Shown: one piece after another, positions 40,184-48,715 of the stretch
Numbering within the stretch: position 1 is the stretch's first letter
How the letters are laid out: each line of letters begins with the position of its first letter
DNA from: JACCZR01 sp963830065
Lineage (GTDB): Bacteria > Actinomycetota > Thermoleophilia > Solirubrobacterales > Thermoleophilaceae
Reading direction: 5' to 3'
DNA: 64,000 bases
Assembly: GCA_963830065.1 (NCBI GenBank)
Contig: CAWHLA010000011.1
Coordinates: 1-64,000 of the forward strand
Position numbers and translations under genes: made by a program
The notes under the pieces: model-generated
What the model was told of the DNA's origin: nothing
Seen by the model: the letters and a program-made list of their open reading frames with translations, nothing else
The model's database searches: none

Positions 40184-40996
40184 TCGACGCCCCGCGGGGA
40201 CCTCCCTCAAGATCTCGGCCACGTAGCCGGGCTCGTACCCCACCTGCGCGTGGCTGAAGCGAAGCCGCTGGCGACCGGCCACGGCGTGCGCGTGGTCGCG
40301 CCGGAGGTCGCTCGACTGCCGGGCAGCCGTGCGGTGGTAGCGCAGGCCATCGGTCTCCACCACGAGCCACGGCCAGAGGAAGTCGACGCGATACCGGCCG
40401 ACCCGGCGCTGCCCGTCGGGGAGCGGCAACCCGGCCTGGCGCACGATCTCGAGGAACCGCCGCTCCAGCTCGGTGTGGGTCAGCACGAACGTGTGGCGGT
40501 CCAGTGCGGTACGCAGAGCCACGACACCCGGGCGGCGGGCGAATCCCTTCAACGCTTGGCGCACCGCCTCCGGATCGACCAGGTCCAGCCGGTCCGCCTC
40601 TCCAACTGCGGCAACCAGGGACTCACGACTGAGCTGAGTGGCCAGGTCGACCAGAGTCGCCACAGGGGAGGTGACCGGTATTCCTCGGTGCGTCGTTCGC
40701 GGCTTGCCGGCGCCGCGGTGGAGCCTGATGCCCCTCGGAGCGCCGGGCGCGGTCACCTCGATGGCCCCCGCGTGCGTGGCCACCATTCCCCACAGGGCAC
40801 CGGCGCTGCGGTGGCTCAGGACCGCGTTCGGCCCGCAGGCCAGCACGGCGGCCATCCACCGGCCCAGCTGGGTGGGGTCGTGGTGGCCCACCGAGTAGAC
40901 GCCGCGGTACAGCCGCCGCAAACGGCCGCCGGCCGCGCGGTGCCTGATCGCCTCGGGGCTGACGCCCAGAGCGATCAGCTGGGACCGGGTGACCAC
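40181..40996 (-). CDS. AbiEi-like winged-helix plus DUF559 endonuclease-fold protein
   Basis: 271 residues from GTG 40996; the true start may be earlier, because the same frame continues with ALARRQHWVVTRSQLIALGV. The N-terminus (SPEAIRHRAAGGRLRRLYRG, VYSVGHHD, LSHRSAGALWGM) is the winged helix found in AbiEi antitoxins and their solitary relatives. The C-terminus (THTELERRFLEIVRQAGLPL, YRVDFLWPWLVVETDGLRYH) is a Vsr/DUF559 PD-(D/E)XK-like nuclease fold. There is no adjacent AbiEii toxin, so this is not a toxin-antitoxin pair. These are common multi-copy genes in actinobacteria. Confidence 0.7.
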   Translation of the reverse strand: MVTRSQLIALGVSPEAIRHRAAGGRLRRLYRGVYSVGHHDPTQLGRWMAAVLACGPNAVLSHRSAGALWGMVATHAGAIEVTAPGAPRGIRLHRGAGKPRTTHRGIPVTSPVATLVDLATQLSRESLVAAVGEADRLDLVDPEAVRQALKGFARRPGVVALRTALDRHTFVLTHTELERRFLEIVRQAGLPLPDGQRRVGRYRVDFLWPWLVVETDGLRYHRTAARQSSDLRRDHAHAVAGRQRLRFSHAQVGYEPGYVAEILREVPAGRR

Positions 40997-41037
40997 CCAG
41001 TGCTGGCGGCGAGCCAGCGCCCATGCCCTCGCAGAAC

Positions 41038-41079
41038 TTTGTGGACTTGTGGGGGCTATACCCCCACGAAGTCCACAAA
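41038..41079. repeat. Long palindrome between katA and the DUF559 gene
   Basis: TTTGTGGACTTGTGGGGG at 41038-41055 pairs with CCCCCACGAAGTCCACAAA at 41061-41079 around a CTATA loop; one extra base is unpaired. It would form an 18-bp RNA hairpin. Not followed by a T-run. Confidence 0.65.
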
Positions 41080-41090
41080 CGATTTCGTTC

Positions 41091-41104
41091 GCCCCCGTGG
41101 GGGC
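41091..41104 (-). terminator. Hairpin downstream of katA
   Basis: GCCCCCGTGGGGGC, a six-base-pair GC stem with a two-base loop, 7 nt after the katA stop on the minus strand. It has only a weak A/T run after it, so termination could also involve the larger palindrome just beyond. Confidence 0.4.
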
Positions 41105-41110
41105 GCGGAG

Positions 41111-42649
41111 CTACGCCCGGTTGGCGCGCTCGGCCAGCAGCTCGGTGGCCTCTGGCGAGGCCGGACCGGAGCCGTTGGTGCCCTCGCCGTTGGACGTGCC
41201 GAGCCCGGCCGCGATCTTCGCGCCCAGGTTCTCGTCCACGTTGGCCCAATAGGCCACGACGCGCTCCTTCATCGACTCGCTGACCTCGGGCGCAGAGGCG
41301 TGCCCGATGATCGCCGCCTCCAGGGCCTCGCGGTTGTCGTCGCCCATGACCTGGTTGTAGAGCGTGCGCGGCTGGACGAAGTCGTCGTCCTCAGCGTGCT
41401 TGCGGTACGCGTACCGGGCCAGCTCGCCTTCCTCGACGCCCCAGCCCAGGTCGGCGCCGTGCTCGGGTCCGACGGCCTCGGGGCCGCCGAACGAGTTGGG
41501 CGCGTAGACCGGCTGGTCGCCCGCGTGCCGGTAGGTCATGTTCCCGTCCTTGTTGTACGAGTTGACCTCGGACTTCGGCGCGTTGATCGGCAGCTGCTCG
41601 TAGTTGGGGCCCACGCGGTGCAGGTGGGTGTCGTGGTAGCTGAAGATCCGGCCCATGAGCATCTTGTCCGGGCTGAGGCCGGTGCCGGGCACCAGGTTCG
41701 ACGGGTTGAAGCTGGCCTGCTCGACCTCGGCGAAGAAGTTCTCCGGGTTGCGGTTGAGCGTGAGCCGGCCCACCGGGATCAGCGGGTAGTCGGACTTGGG
41801 CCAGACCTTGGTCAGGTCGAACGGGTTGAAGCGGTAGTCGGCCGCGTCCTCGAAGGGCATCACCTGGACCTCGAAGCTCCAGGAAGGGTGGTCGCCCTTC
41901 TCGATCGCGTTGATCAGGTCACGCCGGTGGTAGTCGGGGTCCTCGCCGGCCAGGCGGTCGGCGTCGGCCTCGGGCAGGTTCTCGATGCCCTGCTCGGTGC
42001 GGAAGTGGTACTTGACCCAGAAGCGCTCGCCGTTGGCGTTCTGCCACGAGTAGGTGTGGCTCGAGAAGCCGTGCTGGTGGCGCCAGGTGGCGGGGATACC
42101 GCGGTCGGACATCAGGACCGTGACCTGGTGCGCGGACTCGGGCGACAGCGTCCAGAAGTCCCACTGCATCTCGTTCGAGCGCAGGCCGCTGGCGCCGGCG
42201 CGCTTCTGGCTGTGGATGAAGTCCTGGAACTTCGACGGGTCGCGGACGAAGAAGACGGGCGTGTTGTTGCCCACCATGTCCCAGTTGCCGTCCTCGGTGT
42301 AGAACTTGATCGCGAAGCCGCGGGGGTCGCGGACGGTGTCGGCGAAGCCCTGCTCGCCGGCCACGGTCGAGAAGCGCAGGAAGGTGTCGGTGGTCTTGCC
42401 GACCTCGGAGAGGAAGGCCGCCTTGGTGAACTGCGTGACGTCCTCGGTGACCTCGAACACGCCGTGCGCCGCGCCGCCCTTGGCGTGCACCACGCGCTCG
42501 GGCACACGCTCGCGGTTGAAGTGCTGCATCTTCTGGACGACGTAGTGGTCGTGCAGGGCGATGGGGCCCTGGGGACCGACCGTGAGCGAGAACTCGTCGC
42601 TGGTCGCGGGGATGCCGGAGTCGGTGGTGGTGCGCTTCTTTTCGCTCAT
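41111..42649 (-). CDS. katA: Heme catalase
   Basis: 512 residues. Catalytic His in RVVHAKGGAAHGVFEVTEDV, distal Asn in NWDMVGNNTPVFFVRDPSKF, NADPH/heme region GFSSHTYSWQNANGERFWVK, and proximal Tyr in MGRIFSYHDTHLHRVGPNYE. This is a monofunctional clade-3-size catalase that removes hydrogen peroxide. TATAGT 8 nt upstream of the ATG indicates a leaderless transcript. It is divergent from a Fur/PerR-type gene 65 nt away, which probably represses it. Confidence 0.95.
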   Translation of the reverse strand: MSEKKRTTTDSGIPATSDEFSLTVGPQGPIALHDHYVVQKMQHFNRERVPERVVHAKGGAAHGVFEVTEDVTQFTKAAFLSEVGKTTDTFLRFSTVAGEQGFADTVRDPRGFAIKFYTEDGNWDMVGNNTPVFFVRDPSKFQDFIHSQKRAGASGLRSNEMQWDFWTLSPESAHQVTVLMSDRGIPATWRHQHGFSSHTYSWQNANGERFWVKYHFRTEQGIENLPEADADRLAGEDPDYHRRDLINAIEKGDHPSWSFEVQVMPFEDAADYRFNPFDLTKVWPKSDYPLIPVGRLTLNRNPENFFAEVEQASFNPSNLVPGTGLSPDKMLMGRIFSYHDTHLHRVGPNYEQLPINAPKSEVNSYNKDGNMTYRHAGDQPVYAPNSFGGPEAVGPEHGADLGWGVEEGELARYAYRKHAEDDDFVQPRTLYNQVMGDDNREALEAAIIGHASAPEVSESMKERVVAYWANVDENLGAKIAAGLGTSNGEGTNGSGPASPEATELLAERANRA

Positions 42650-42657
42650 GGCGGCGC

Positions 42658-42663
42658 ACTATA
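42658..42663 (-). promoter_or_regulatory. -10 box of katA (leaderless)
   Basis: TATAGT on the minus strand, ending 8 nt before ATG 42649. The sequence just upstream (TTCTAAATCGCTTGTTATAG) is AT-richer than its surroundings and may hold the Fur-type operator. Confidence 0.55.
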
Positions 42664-42699
42664 ACAAGCGATTTAGAACTGCTCAGGACTAGCCGTTGG

Positions 42700-42705
42700 T
42701 AGGGT
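42700..42705 (+). promoter_or_regulatory. -10 box of the fur-family gene (leaderless)
   Basis: TAGGGT, ending 9 nt before GTG 42715. It lies 37 nt from the divergent katA -10, so one operator could control both. Confidence 0.5.
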
Positions 42706-42714
42706 TTCCGCGCT

Positions 42715-43152
42715 GTGAGCACGGCCCAGATCGACCCCGAGCAGGCCCTCTCCGCCGCCCTTCGCGAGCGGGGCCAGCGGGTCACGCCGCAGCGCCTGAC
42801 CATCGCGCGCGTCGTGCGCGAGATGAACACCCACGTGACCGCCGAGCAGGTCCTTCACGCGGTGTCCGAGCAGCTGCCGGGAGTGTCGCTGCCCACCGTC
42901 TACGCGACGCTCGACCTGCTGGAGGAGCTGGGCTCGCTGCGGCGCGTGACCGCCGGCGGCGGCCCGGTGCTCTACGACCCCGCGCTGGGCCAGCACCACC
43001 ACGCGGTGTGCACCTCGTGCGGCGCGATCGCCGATATCGACGCCCCAGTGGAGCAGGAGGCGGCGATGACCGCCGCCCGCGGGGCCGGATTCGCCCCCGA
43101 GCGCGCGGACGTGGTCATCCGCGGGCTGTGCGCCGACTGCCGCGCTGACTAG
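42715..43152 (+). CDS. Fur/PerR-family metalloregulator
   Basis: 145 residues. Winged helix: RVTPQRLTIARVVREMNTHV, TAEQVLHAVSEQLPGVSLPT and VYATLDLLEELGSLRRV. The metal sites include QHHHAVCTSCGAIADID with a C-x2-C pair and a second pair, GLCADCRAD, at the C-terminus. The His and Cys pattern fits a PerR- or Fur-type sensor with structural zinc. The divergent position next to katA favours peroxide sensing; that is an inference. It shares CTAG with the convergent dehydrogenase stop. Confidence 0.85.
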   Translation: MSTAQIDPEQALSAALRERGQRVTPQRLTIARVVREMNTHVTAEQVLHAVSEQLPGVSLPTVYATLDLLEELGSLRRVTAGGGPVLYDPALGQHHHAVCTSCGAIADIDAPVEQEAAMTAARGAGFAPERADVVIRGLCADCRAD

Positions 43153-44483
43153 GGGTAGACCGAGCGCAGCCGGGAGGCTTCGGCCACGCGCTCGACCGCG
43201 ACCGCCTGCGCCGCCGTGCGCAGGTCGACACCCAGGCGCTGGCGCGCCGCGGTGACCCGGTCGAAGGCCTCGCCGAGCTGGTACTCGAGCTTGGCCACCA
43301 TCTCCTCGGGGCTCCAGGCGTAGCGCTGGATGTCCTGGACCCACTCGAAGTAGCTCACCGTCACCCCGCCCCCGCTGGCCAGCAGGTCGGGGAACACGTC
43401 GACGCCGTGCTCGGCCAGGATGGCGTCGGCCTCCGGGGTGGTCGGGCCGTTGGCCGCCTCCACCACCAGCTCGCAGTTCAGCCGCCCGGCGTTCTCGGCG
43501 GTGATCTGGCGCTCGAGCGCCGCCGGAATCAGCACGTTGCAGGGGATTTCGAGGATTTCCATCCGCCCGACGGGCTCGCCCAGGCCACAGCCGCGCAGGA
43601 ACCGCTCCTCGTGCTGCCACTCGGTCAGCGCCCTCACGTCGAGGCCGTCGGGGTCCACCACCCCGCCGCTCACGTCGCACACCCCCACTACGCGGCCGCC
43701 GCGCAGCGAGACCTCGCGTGCTACCACCGAGCCCACGTTGCCGAAGCCCTGGATCACGAAGCTCTGCCCCGCGATGGTGCGGCCCATCGTCGCCAGCGCG
43801 CGTTCCACCACGAAGGTCGCCCCCAGCCCGGTGGCCGAAGCGCGGGCATCGGTGCCGCCCAGCACCGGCGGCTTGCCGGTCACCACCTCGGGCACGGTGT
43901 GCCCCACCGACTGGGCGTAGGTGTCCATCAGCCACGCCATCTCGCGCTCTCCGGTGGCCAGGTCGGGCGCGGGGATGTCGCGGTCGGGGCCGATCATGTC
44001 GAGGATCTCGGCGGCGTAGCGGCGCGTGATCCGCTCCTTCTCGGAGGGCGAGAGCCGGTTGGGGTCGCACCGCACCCCGCCCTTGGCCCCGCCGATGGGC
44101 AACCCGAGCAGCGCGCACTTGAAGGTCATCCACATCGCCAGCGCCGCACACTCGCCCAGCGACACCCCGGGCGCGTAGCGCACCCCGCCCTTCGTCGGGC
44201 CCATGGTCAGCGTGTGCTGGACGCGGTAACCGGTGAAGGTCTCCACGGTCCCGTCGTCGCGGCGGACCGGGAAGTTGACGGTCAGCGCGCGGCGTGGCTC
44301 CAGCAGCCGCGCCTTGACCTCGGGCTCCAGGCCGACCACCTTGGCGGCGCGTTCGAACTGGGCGACGGCCACGCGGTGCAGCTCGCTGCGCCACTCGCCG
44401 CCCGGCGCCACCCGGTGGGCGTCGGTGGCCAGGACCTCGTCCCATCCCCCAAGCCCTCGGCGGTCCTTGGTGTCGGTCGCCAC
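43149..44483 (-). CDS. Glu/Leu/Phe/Val dehydrogenase (glutamate dehydrogenase-type)
   Basis: 444 residues from GTG 44483. GYRVQHTLTMGPTKGGVRYA, GLPIGGAKGGVRCDPNRLSP with the catalytic Lys, DIPAPDLATGEREMAWLMDT, VIQGFGNVGSVVAREVSLRG (Rossmann) and ELVVEAANGPTTPEADAI. It oxidatively deaminates an amino acid, most likely glutamate, linking carbon and nitrogen metabolism. GATAGT sits 6 nt before the start, and GGAAGG in between could act as a ribosome-binding site. Confidence 0.9.
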   Translation of the reverse strand: MATDTKDRRGLGGWDEVLATDAHRVAPGGEWRSELHRVAVAQFERAAKVVGLEPEVKARLLEPRRALTVNFPVRRDDGTVETFTGYRVQHTLTMGPTKGGVRYAPGVSLGECAALAMWMTFKCALLGLPIGGAKGGVRCDPNRLSPSEKERITRRYAAEILDMIGPDRDIPAPDLATGEREMAWLMDTYAQSVGHTVPEVVTGKPPVLGGTDARASATGLGATFVVERALATMGRTIAGQSFVIQGFGNVGSVVAREVSLRGGRVVGVCDVSGGVVDPDGLDVRALTEWQHEERFLRGCGLGEPVGRMEILEIPCNVLIPAALERQITAENAGRLNCELVVEAANGPTTPEADAILAEHGVDVFPDLLASGGGVTVSYFEWVQDIQRYAWSPEEMVAKLEYQLGEAFDRVTAARQRLGVDLRTAAQAVAVERVAEASRLRSVYP

Positions 44484-44530
44484 CCTTCCACTATCGGTGT
44501 ATCCGGCGGCGTAGGCCCTAGAACATGCGT

Positions 44531-45667
44531 CTAGGTAGCGCCGAGGCGGCTCAAGGCCTCCTCGATCTCACTGTCCGAGACGGTGAGCGGAGGCAGCAGG
44601 CGGATCGTGTCCGGGCCGGTGGCGTTGACCACCAGCCGCTGCTCGAGCAGCAGCCGCCGGGCCCGGTCGGGAGCGCCGGCCGCCGCGAAGGCGAGCATCA
44701 GGCCGCGGCCGCGCACGTCGACGAGCCCCAAGTCGCGAAGGCCGGCGGCCAGCAGCTCGCCCTTGCGGCCCACCTCGTCGAGGAACCCGGGCTCGCAGAC
44801 CACGTCGAGGACCGCGTTCGCCGCGGACGCCACCACCGGGCCGCCGGCGAAGGTCGAGCCGTGGTCCCCCGGCTGCAGGACGTCGGCGTGGGCGGCGTCG
44901 GTCAAGCAGGCGCCTATGGGCAGGCCGCCGCCGAGGCCCTTGGCCACGGTCATCACGTCGGGTCTGACCCCGACGCCCTGCCACGCCCACAAGTCGCCGG
45001 TGCGGCCCATGCCGCACTGGATCTCGTCGAAGATCAGCAGCGCGCCGTGGGCGTCGCAGGCCTCGCGCGCGGCGCGCAGCACCTCGGGGTCGACCGGCAG
45101 GATCCCCGACTCGCCCTGGATCGGCTCGACCAGCACAGCGGCGGTCTCGTCGTCGACCGGAAGGTCGGTGCTGTCGCGCGCCGCCACGCGGAAGCCGGGC
45201 ACCAGTGGCGCGAACGGCGCCTGCTTGGTTTCCTGCGGGGTGGCCGACAGCGCGCCGTAGGTGCGGCCGTGAAAGCCCTTCTCCAGCACCACGATGTCGC
45301 CGCCGGCCTTGTGCTTGCGGGCGAGCTTGAGCGCGCACTCCACGGCCTCGGCCCCCGAGTTGGTGAAGAACGCCTTGCCACCGAGGCCCACCTCGGACAG
45401 CCGCGCCGCCAGGCGGATTCCGGGCTCGGAGTAGTAGAGGTTGCCCACGTGCATGAGGCGCTCGGCCTGCTCGCGCACCGCCGCCACCACCGCGGGGTGC
45501 GAGTGCCCGAGCTGCACCACGCTGATGCCGGCCAGGAAGTCCAGGTACTCGTTGCCGTCGCTGTCCCAGAGCCGCGTCCCATCGCCGCGCACGAACTCCA
45601 CGGGGTTGCGGGCATAGGTGGGCATGAGCGCGTCGCGCTCCAGGGCCTGCAGCTCCTCTAGGGCCAC
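44531..45667 (-). CDS. argD: Acetylornithine aminotransferase
   Basis: 378 residues from GTG 45667 (VALEELQALERDALMPTYAR). LWDSDGNEYLDFLAGISVVQ, FFTNSGAEAVECALKLARKH, LIFDEIQCGMGRTGDLWAWQ, PDVMTVAKGLGGGLPIGACL (PLP Lys) and HGSTFAGGPVVASAANAVLD define a class III aminotransferase. It is the fourth step of ornithine synthesis. It overlaps argB by 10 nt, so it is the last gene of the overlapped run. Confidence 0.9.
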   Translation of the reverse strand: MALEELQALERDALMPTYARNPVEFVRGDGTRLWDSDGNEYLDFLAGISVVQLGHSHPAVVAAVREQAERLMHVGNLYYSEPGIRLAARLSEVGLGGKAFFTNSGAEAVECALKLARKHKAGGDIVVLEKGFHGRTYGALSATPQETKQAPFAPLVPGFRVAARDSTDLPVDDETAAVLVEPIQGESGILPVDPEVLRAAREACDAHGALLIFDEIQCGMGRTGDLWAWQGVGVRPDVMTVAKGLGGGLPIGACLTDAAHADVLQPGDHGSTFAGGPVVASAANAVLDVVCEPGFLDEVGRKGELLAAGLRDLGLVDVRGRGLMLAFAAAGAPDRARRLLLEQRLVVNATGPDTIRLLPPLTVSDSEIEEALSRLGAT

Positions 45668-46500
45668 AGCTTGGTCCCGATGCCCTTGTCGGTGAACAGC
45701 TCGAGCAGCAGGGAGTGCTCCTCGCGGCCGTCGACGATGTGGGCGGCCGAGACCCCCGCCGTAAGCGCGGCCATGCAGGCCTCGAGCTTGGGCCGCATGC
45801 CCCCTCCCACCTCGTCCAGGCGCTCGCGGACCTGCTGCACGGTCGCTTCGGAGATGAGCGACGCGGGGTCGTCGGCCACGCCACGCCAGCCCTCGACGTC
45901 GGTGAGGAACAGCACCTTCTGGGCCCCCAGGGCGGCGGCCACGGCGGCCGCCGCGGCGTCGGCGTTGATGTTGTAGGAGTTGCCCAGGCTGTCGGCGCCC
46001 ACCGAGGCCACCACGGGGATGTAGTCCTCGGCGATGTGGTTGAGCACGTCGACGTTCACTTCCTCGATCTCGCCCACGAAGCCGAGGTCGGTCTCGCCGG
46101 CCCCCAGCTGCTTCCGGGCGCGGAACAGCATCCCGTCGTCGCCGCAAAGGCCCACCGCCGGCTGCCCGTGGCGGTTCAGGCGCAGGACGATGTCCTTGTT
46201 CTGCTTGCCGACGAGCACCATCTTCGCCACCTCGACGGTGGCCTCGTCGGACACCCGGAGCCCCTGCTCGAAGCGCACGTCCATGCCCAGGCGCTCCATG
46301 TAGGCGGTGATGTCCGGGCCGCCGCCGTGCACCACCACCGGGTTCATGCCCACGTACTTGAGGAGCACGACGTCACGCGCGAACTCCTCCTTGAGGCGCG
46401 CGTCGGTCATGGCCGCGCCGCCATACTTGATCACCACGGTCTGGCCGTGGAACTCGCGTATGTACGGCAGCGCCTCGAGGAGTGTGGCTACGTCGCGCAT
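45658..46500 (-). CDS. argB: Acetylglutamate kinase
   Basis: 280 residues. TVVIKYGGAAMTDARLKEEF, LLKYVGMNPVVVHGGGPDIT, LVGKQNKDIVLRLNRHGQPA, YNINADAAAAAVAAALGAQK and KLEACMAALTAGVSAAHIVD. It phosphorylates N-acetylglutamate and is usually arginine-inhibited through the N-terminal helix, which is short here. ATG 46500 is 3 nt from the argJ stop at 46503. Confidence 0.93.
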   Translation of the reverse strand: MRDVATLLEALPYIREFHGQTVVIKYGGAAMTDARLKEEFARDVVLLKYVGMNPVVVHGGGPDITAYMERLGMDVRFEQGLRVSDEATVEVAKMVLVGKQNKDIVLRLNRHGQPAVGLCGDDGMLFRARKQLGAGETDLGFVGEIEEVNVDVLNHIAEDYIPVVASVGADSLGNSYNINADAAAAAVAAALGAQKVLFLTDVEGWRGVADDPASLISEATVQQVRERLDEVGGGMRPKLEACMAALTAGVSAAHIVDGREEHSLLLELFTDKGIGTKLWP

Positions 46501-46502
46501 CG

Positions 46503-47738
46503 CTAGCTCGTGTACTCCGCGTTGAAGCTGACGTACTCCTCGGAGAGGTCGCTGAAGAACACCTCGGTCTCGCCGCCTTCGCCCGCCATGGTCAATTCGT
46601 ACTCGACCTCGGCGCCGCTGACCGCCAGCTCCAGGTCGGCCAGCTCCTCCGGGCCCACGCCCACCGCGTCGCCCGCGCTCACCAGCTGGCGGCCCTCGAT
46701 GGTCAGGTCGGCCACGAACGGCTCGCCGTCCGGCCACGCCGCGCCGGCGGCCTGCAGGATGCGGCCGAAGTTGGGGTCTGCGCCGTGCAGAGCGGTCTTG
46801 ACCAGCGGCGAGTTGGCCACCGCGCGCGCCACCGGCTCGGTGGCGCCGGCGCGGCCGTTGACCACCAGGCGGCCCACGCGCTCGGCACCCTCGCCGTCGC
46901 TGACGATGTTCAGCGCCAGCTGGCGCATCAGCGCGTCGATCGCCTGGCCCAGCGCGCCCTCGTCGGGGGTCTCGGCTTCGACCCGGACTCCCGAGGCGCC
47001 GCCGGCCTGCACGTAGACGGTGTCGCTGGTGGACAGCTGGCCGTCCACCGAGATGCGGTCGAAGGAGCGCTTGACGCACACGGCGGTGAGCAGGTCGAGG
47101 GTCTCTGCGTCGACATCGGCGTCGGTCTGCACGAAGCAGAACATGGTGGCGAAGCGGGGCTCGATCATCCCCGCGCCCTTCGCCTGGGCCGACACGCGCA
47201 CGGTCCCCGACGACAGCTCCACCTCCAGGCAGGCCCGCTTGGGGCCGCGGTCGCTTGTGAGGATCGCGCGAGAGAAGTCGTCGGCGCCCTCACCCAGCGC
47301 CGCGCACGCCGCCCGGGCGCCGGACACCATCTTGTCGCGGTACAGCTCCACGCCGATCACCCCGGTCGAGGCCAGGCCCACCTGGTCGGGGTCGAGCGCC
47401 AGCTCTTCGGCGGCCGCCTGCTGCACGGCGACCGCGGTGTCGTAGCCGCGCTGGCCGTCGCCCACGTTGGAGCCGCCCGAGTTGGCCACCACGGCGCGCA
47501 GCCCGTCCAAGCGCGCGGCGCGCGAGACCATCACCGGCGCGCCCACGCGGGCGTTGGCGGTGAAGCGCGCCGCGGAGGTGGTGGCGGACGAGTCCGAGAC
47601 CAACACGCCCACGTCGGGCCCGCCGGGCTTGAGGCCCGCGGCCACGCCGGCGCTGCGAAAGCCCTCAGGGAGGGCGTGCGGCTCGAGCTCGCGCGCGTGC
47701 GCGGGCGCCTGCACCCAGCGGGAGCGGAAGAAGCTCAC
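46503..47738 (-). CDS. argJ: Bifunctional ornithine acetyltransferase/N-acetylglutamate synthase
   Basis: 411 residues from GTG 47738. The self-cleavage site is in GLASTGVIGVELYRDK (Thr becomes the nucleophile). AVVANSGGSNVGDGQRGYDT, MIEPRFATMFCFVQTDADVD, TALHGADPNFGRILQAAGAA and the C-terminal NAEYTS are family blocks. It recycles the acetyl group between ornithine and glutamate. It overlaps argC by 4 nt (GTGA). Confidence 0.93.
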   Translation of the reverse strand: MSFFRSRWVQAPAHARELEPHALPEGFRSAGVAAGLKPGGPDVGVLVSDSSATTSAARFTANARVGAPVMVSRAARLDGLRAVVANSGGSNVGDGQRGYDTAVAVQQAAAEELALDPDQVGLASTGVIGVELYRDKMVSGARAACAALGEGADDFSRAILTSDRGPKRACLEVELSSGTVRVSAQAKGAGMIEPRFATMFCFVQTDADVDAETLDLLTAVCVKRSFDRISVDGQLSTSDTVYVQAGGASGVRVEAETPDEGALGQAIDALMRQLALNIVSDGEGAERVGRLVVNGRAGATEPVARAVANSPLVKTALHGADPNFGRILQAAGAAWPDGEPFVADLTIEGRQLVSAGDAVGVGPEELADLELAVSGAEVEYELTMAGEGGETEVFFSDLSEEYVSFNAEYTS

Positions 47739-48715
47739 GTGAGCCCCTCCTCCTCGGGCAGGCCGAGCATCAGGTTCAGGCTCTGCACGGCCTGGCCGGC
47801 CGCGCCCTTCCACAGGTTGTCGATCGCCGCGAAGGCCAGCACCCGGCCGACCTCGTCCACCGTCGCGTACACCCGGGCTCGGTTGGTGCCCCGCACGTGG
47901 CCGGTGTGGGGCGGTCCGGAGGCGACCTCGACGAAGCGCTCGTCGCGGTACGCGTCCTCGAACAACGCGACGACGTCGTCGCGTGACGGCGAGCCGTCCA
48001 CCGTCACGTAGCACGAGGCCATCAGCCCCTGGTCGATCGGCAGCAGATGGGGCACGAACGAGAACGTCACCCGGTCCGGCAGCTCCTGCTGGAGCTCGGC
48101 CACGTGGCGGTGCCCCTCGGTCTTGTAGGGGTTGACGTTGTCGGTGGCGCTGACGAAGTGGGTCTCAGCGGTGGCCTCGCGGCCGGCGCCGGAAACGCCG
48201 GTCTTGATGTCAACCACGGCGTCCAGGGCGATGTCGCGCAGCGGCCACAGCGCCAGCAGCGCGGCCGTGGAGTTGCATCCGGGGGCGGCCACCAGGCTCG
48301 ACGCGGCGATCTCGTCGCGGTGACCCAGCTCCGGCAGCCCGTACACCGACTCGCCCAGCAGCTCGGGCGCCTCGTGCGGCTGGTACCAGCGCTCGTAGGC
48401 TTCCTGGCCCAGCCGGAAGTCGGCGGACAGGTCGACCACCTTCAGCCCCCGCTCGCGCAGCTCGCGAACCGCGATCGCGGCGGCCTTGTGCGGGTAGGCC
48501 ACCACCGCGGCGTCGGCCCGCTCGGCGATCCGGTCGGCATCGGGCTCCTCCATGGTCAGCGGGACCCCGTAGCGCGGGTAGAGCTCGTCGTGACGCGTGC
48601 CGGCGTCCGACCGGGCGGTGACCGCGGACAGCTCGAGCGAGGGGTGCTCGTGGACGATCGCCGCGCCCAGCGCGCCACCGTAGCCGGCGGCTCCCAGTAC
48701 GGCGACCCTAGGCAC
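47735..48715 (-). CDS. argC: N-acetyl-gamma-glutamyl-phosphate reductase
   Basis: 326 residues from GTG 48715. VAVLGAAGYGGALGAAIVHE (NADP fold), VVDLSADFRLGQEAYERWYQ, LVAAPGCNSTAALLALWPLR (catalytic Cys), VSGAGREATAETHFVSATDN and FVPHLLPIDQGLMASCYVTV. It overlaps pheT by 8 nt, so the arginine genes are translationally attached to the phenylalanyl-tRNA synthetase genes. Confidence 0.94.
   Translation of the reverse strand: MPRVAVLGAAGYGGALGAAIVHEHPSLELSAVTARSDAGTRHDELYPRYGVPLTMEEPDADRIAERADAAVVAYPHKAAAIAVRELRERGLKVVDLSADFRLGQEAYERWYQPHEAPELLGESVYGLPELGHRDEIAASSLVAAPGCNSTAALLALWPLRDIALDAVVDIKTGVSGAGREATAETHFVSATDNVNPYKTEGHRHVAELQQELPDRVTFSFVPHLLPIDQGLMASCYVTVDGSPSRDDVVALFEDAYRDERFVEVASGPPHTGHVRGTNRARVYATVDEVGRVLAFAAIDNLWKGAAGQAVQSLNLMLGLPEEEGLT

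Noticed and set aside
40181..40996. An AbiE toxin-antitoxin pair
   Set aside because: Only the winged-helix type N-terminus is present, fused to a DUF559 domain. No AbiEii nucleotidyltransferase gene is adjacent.
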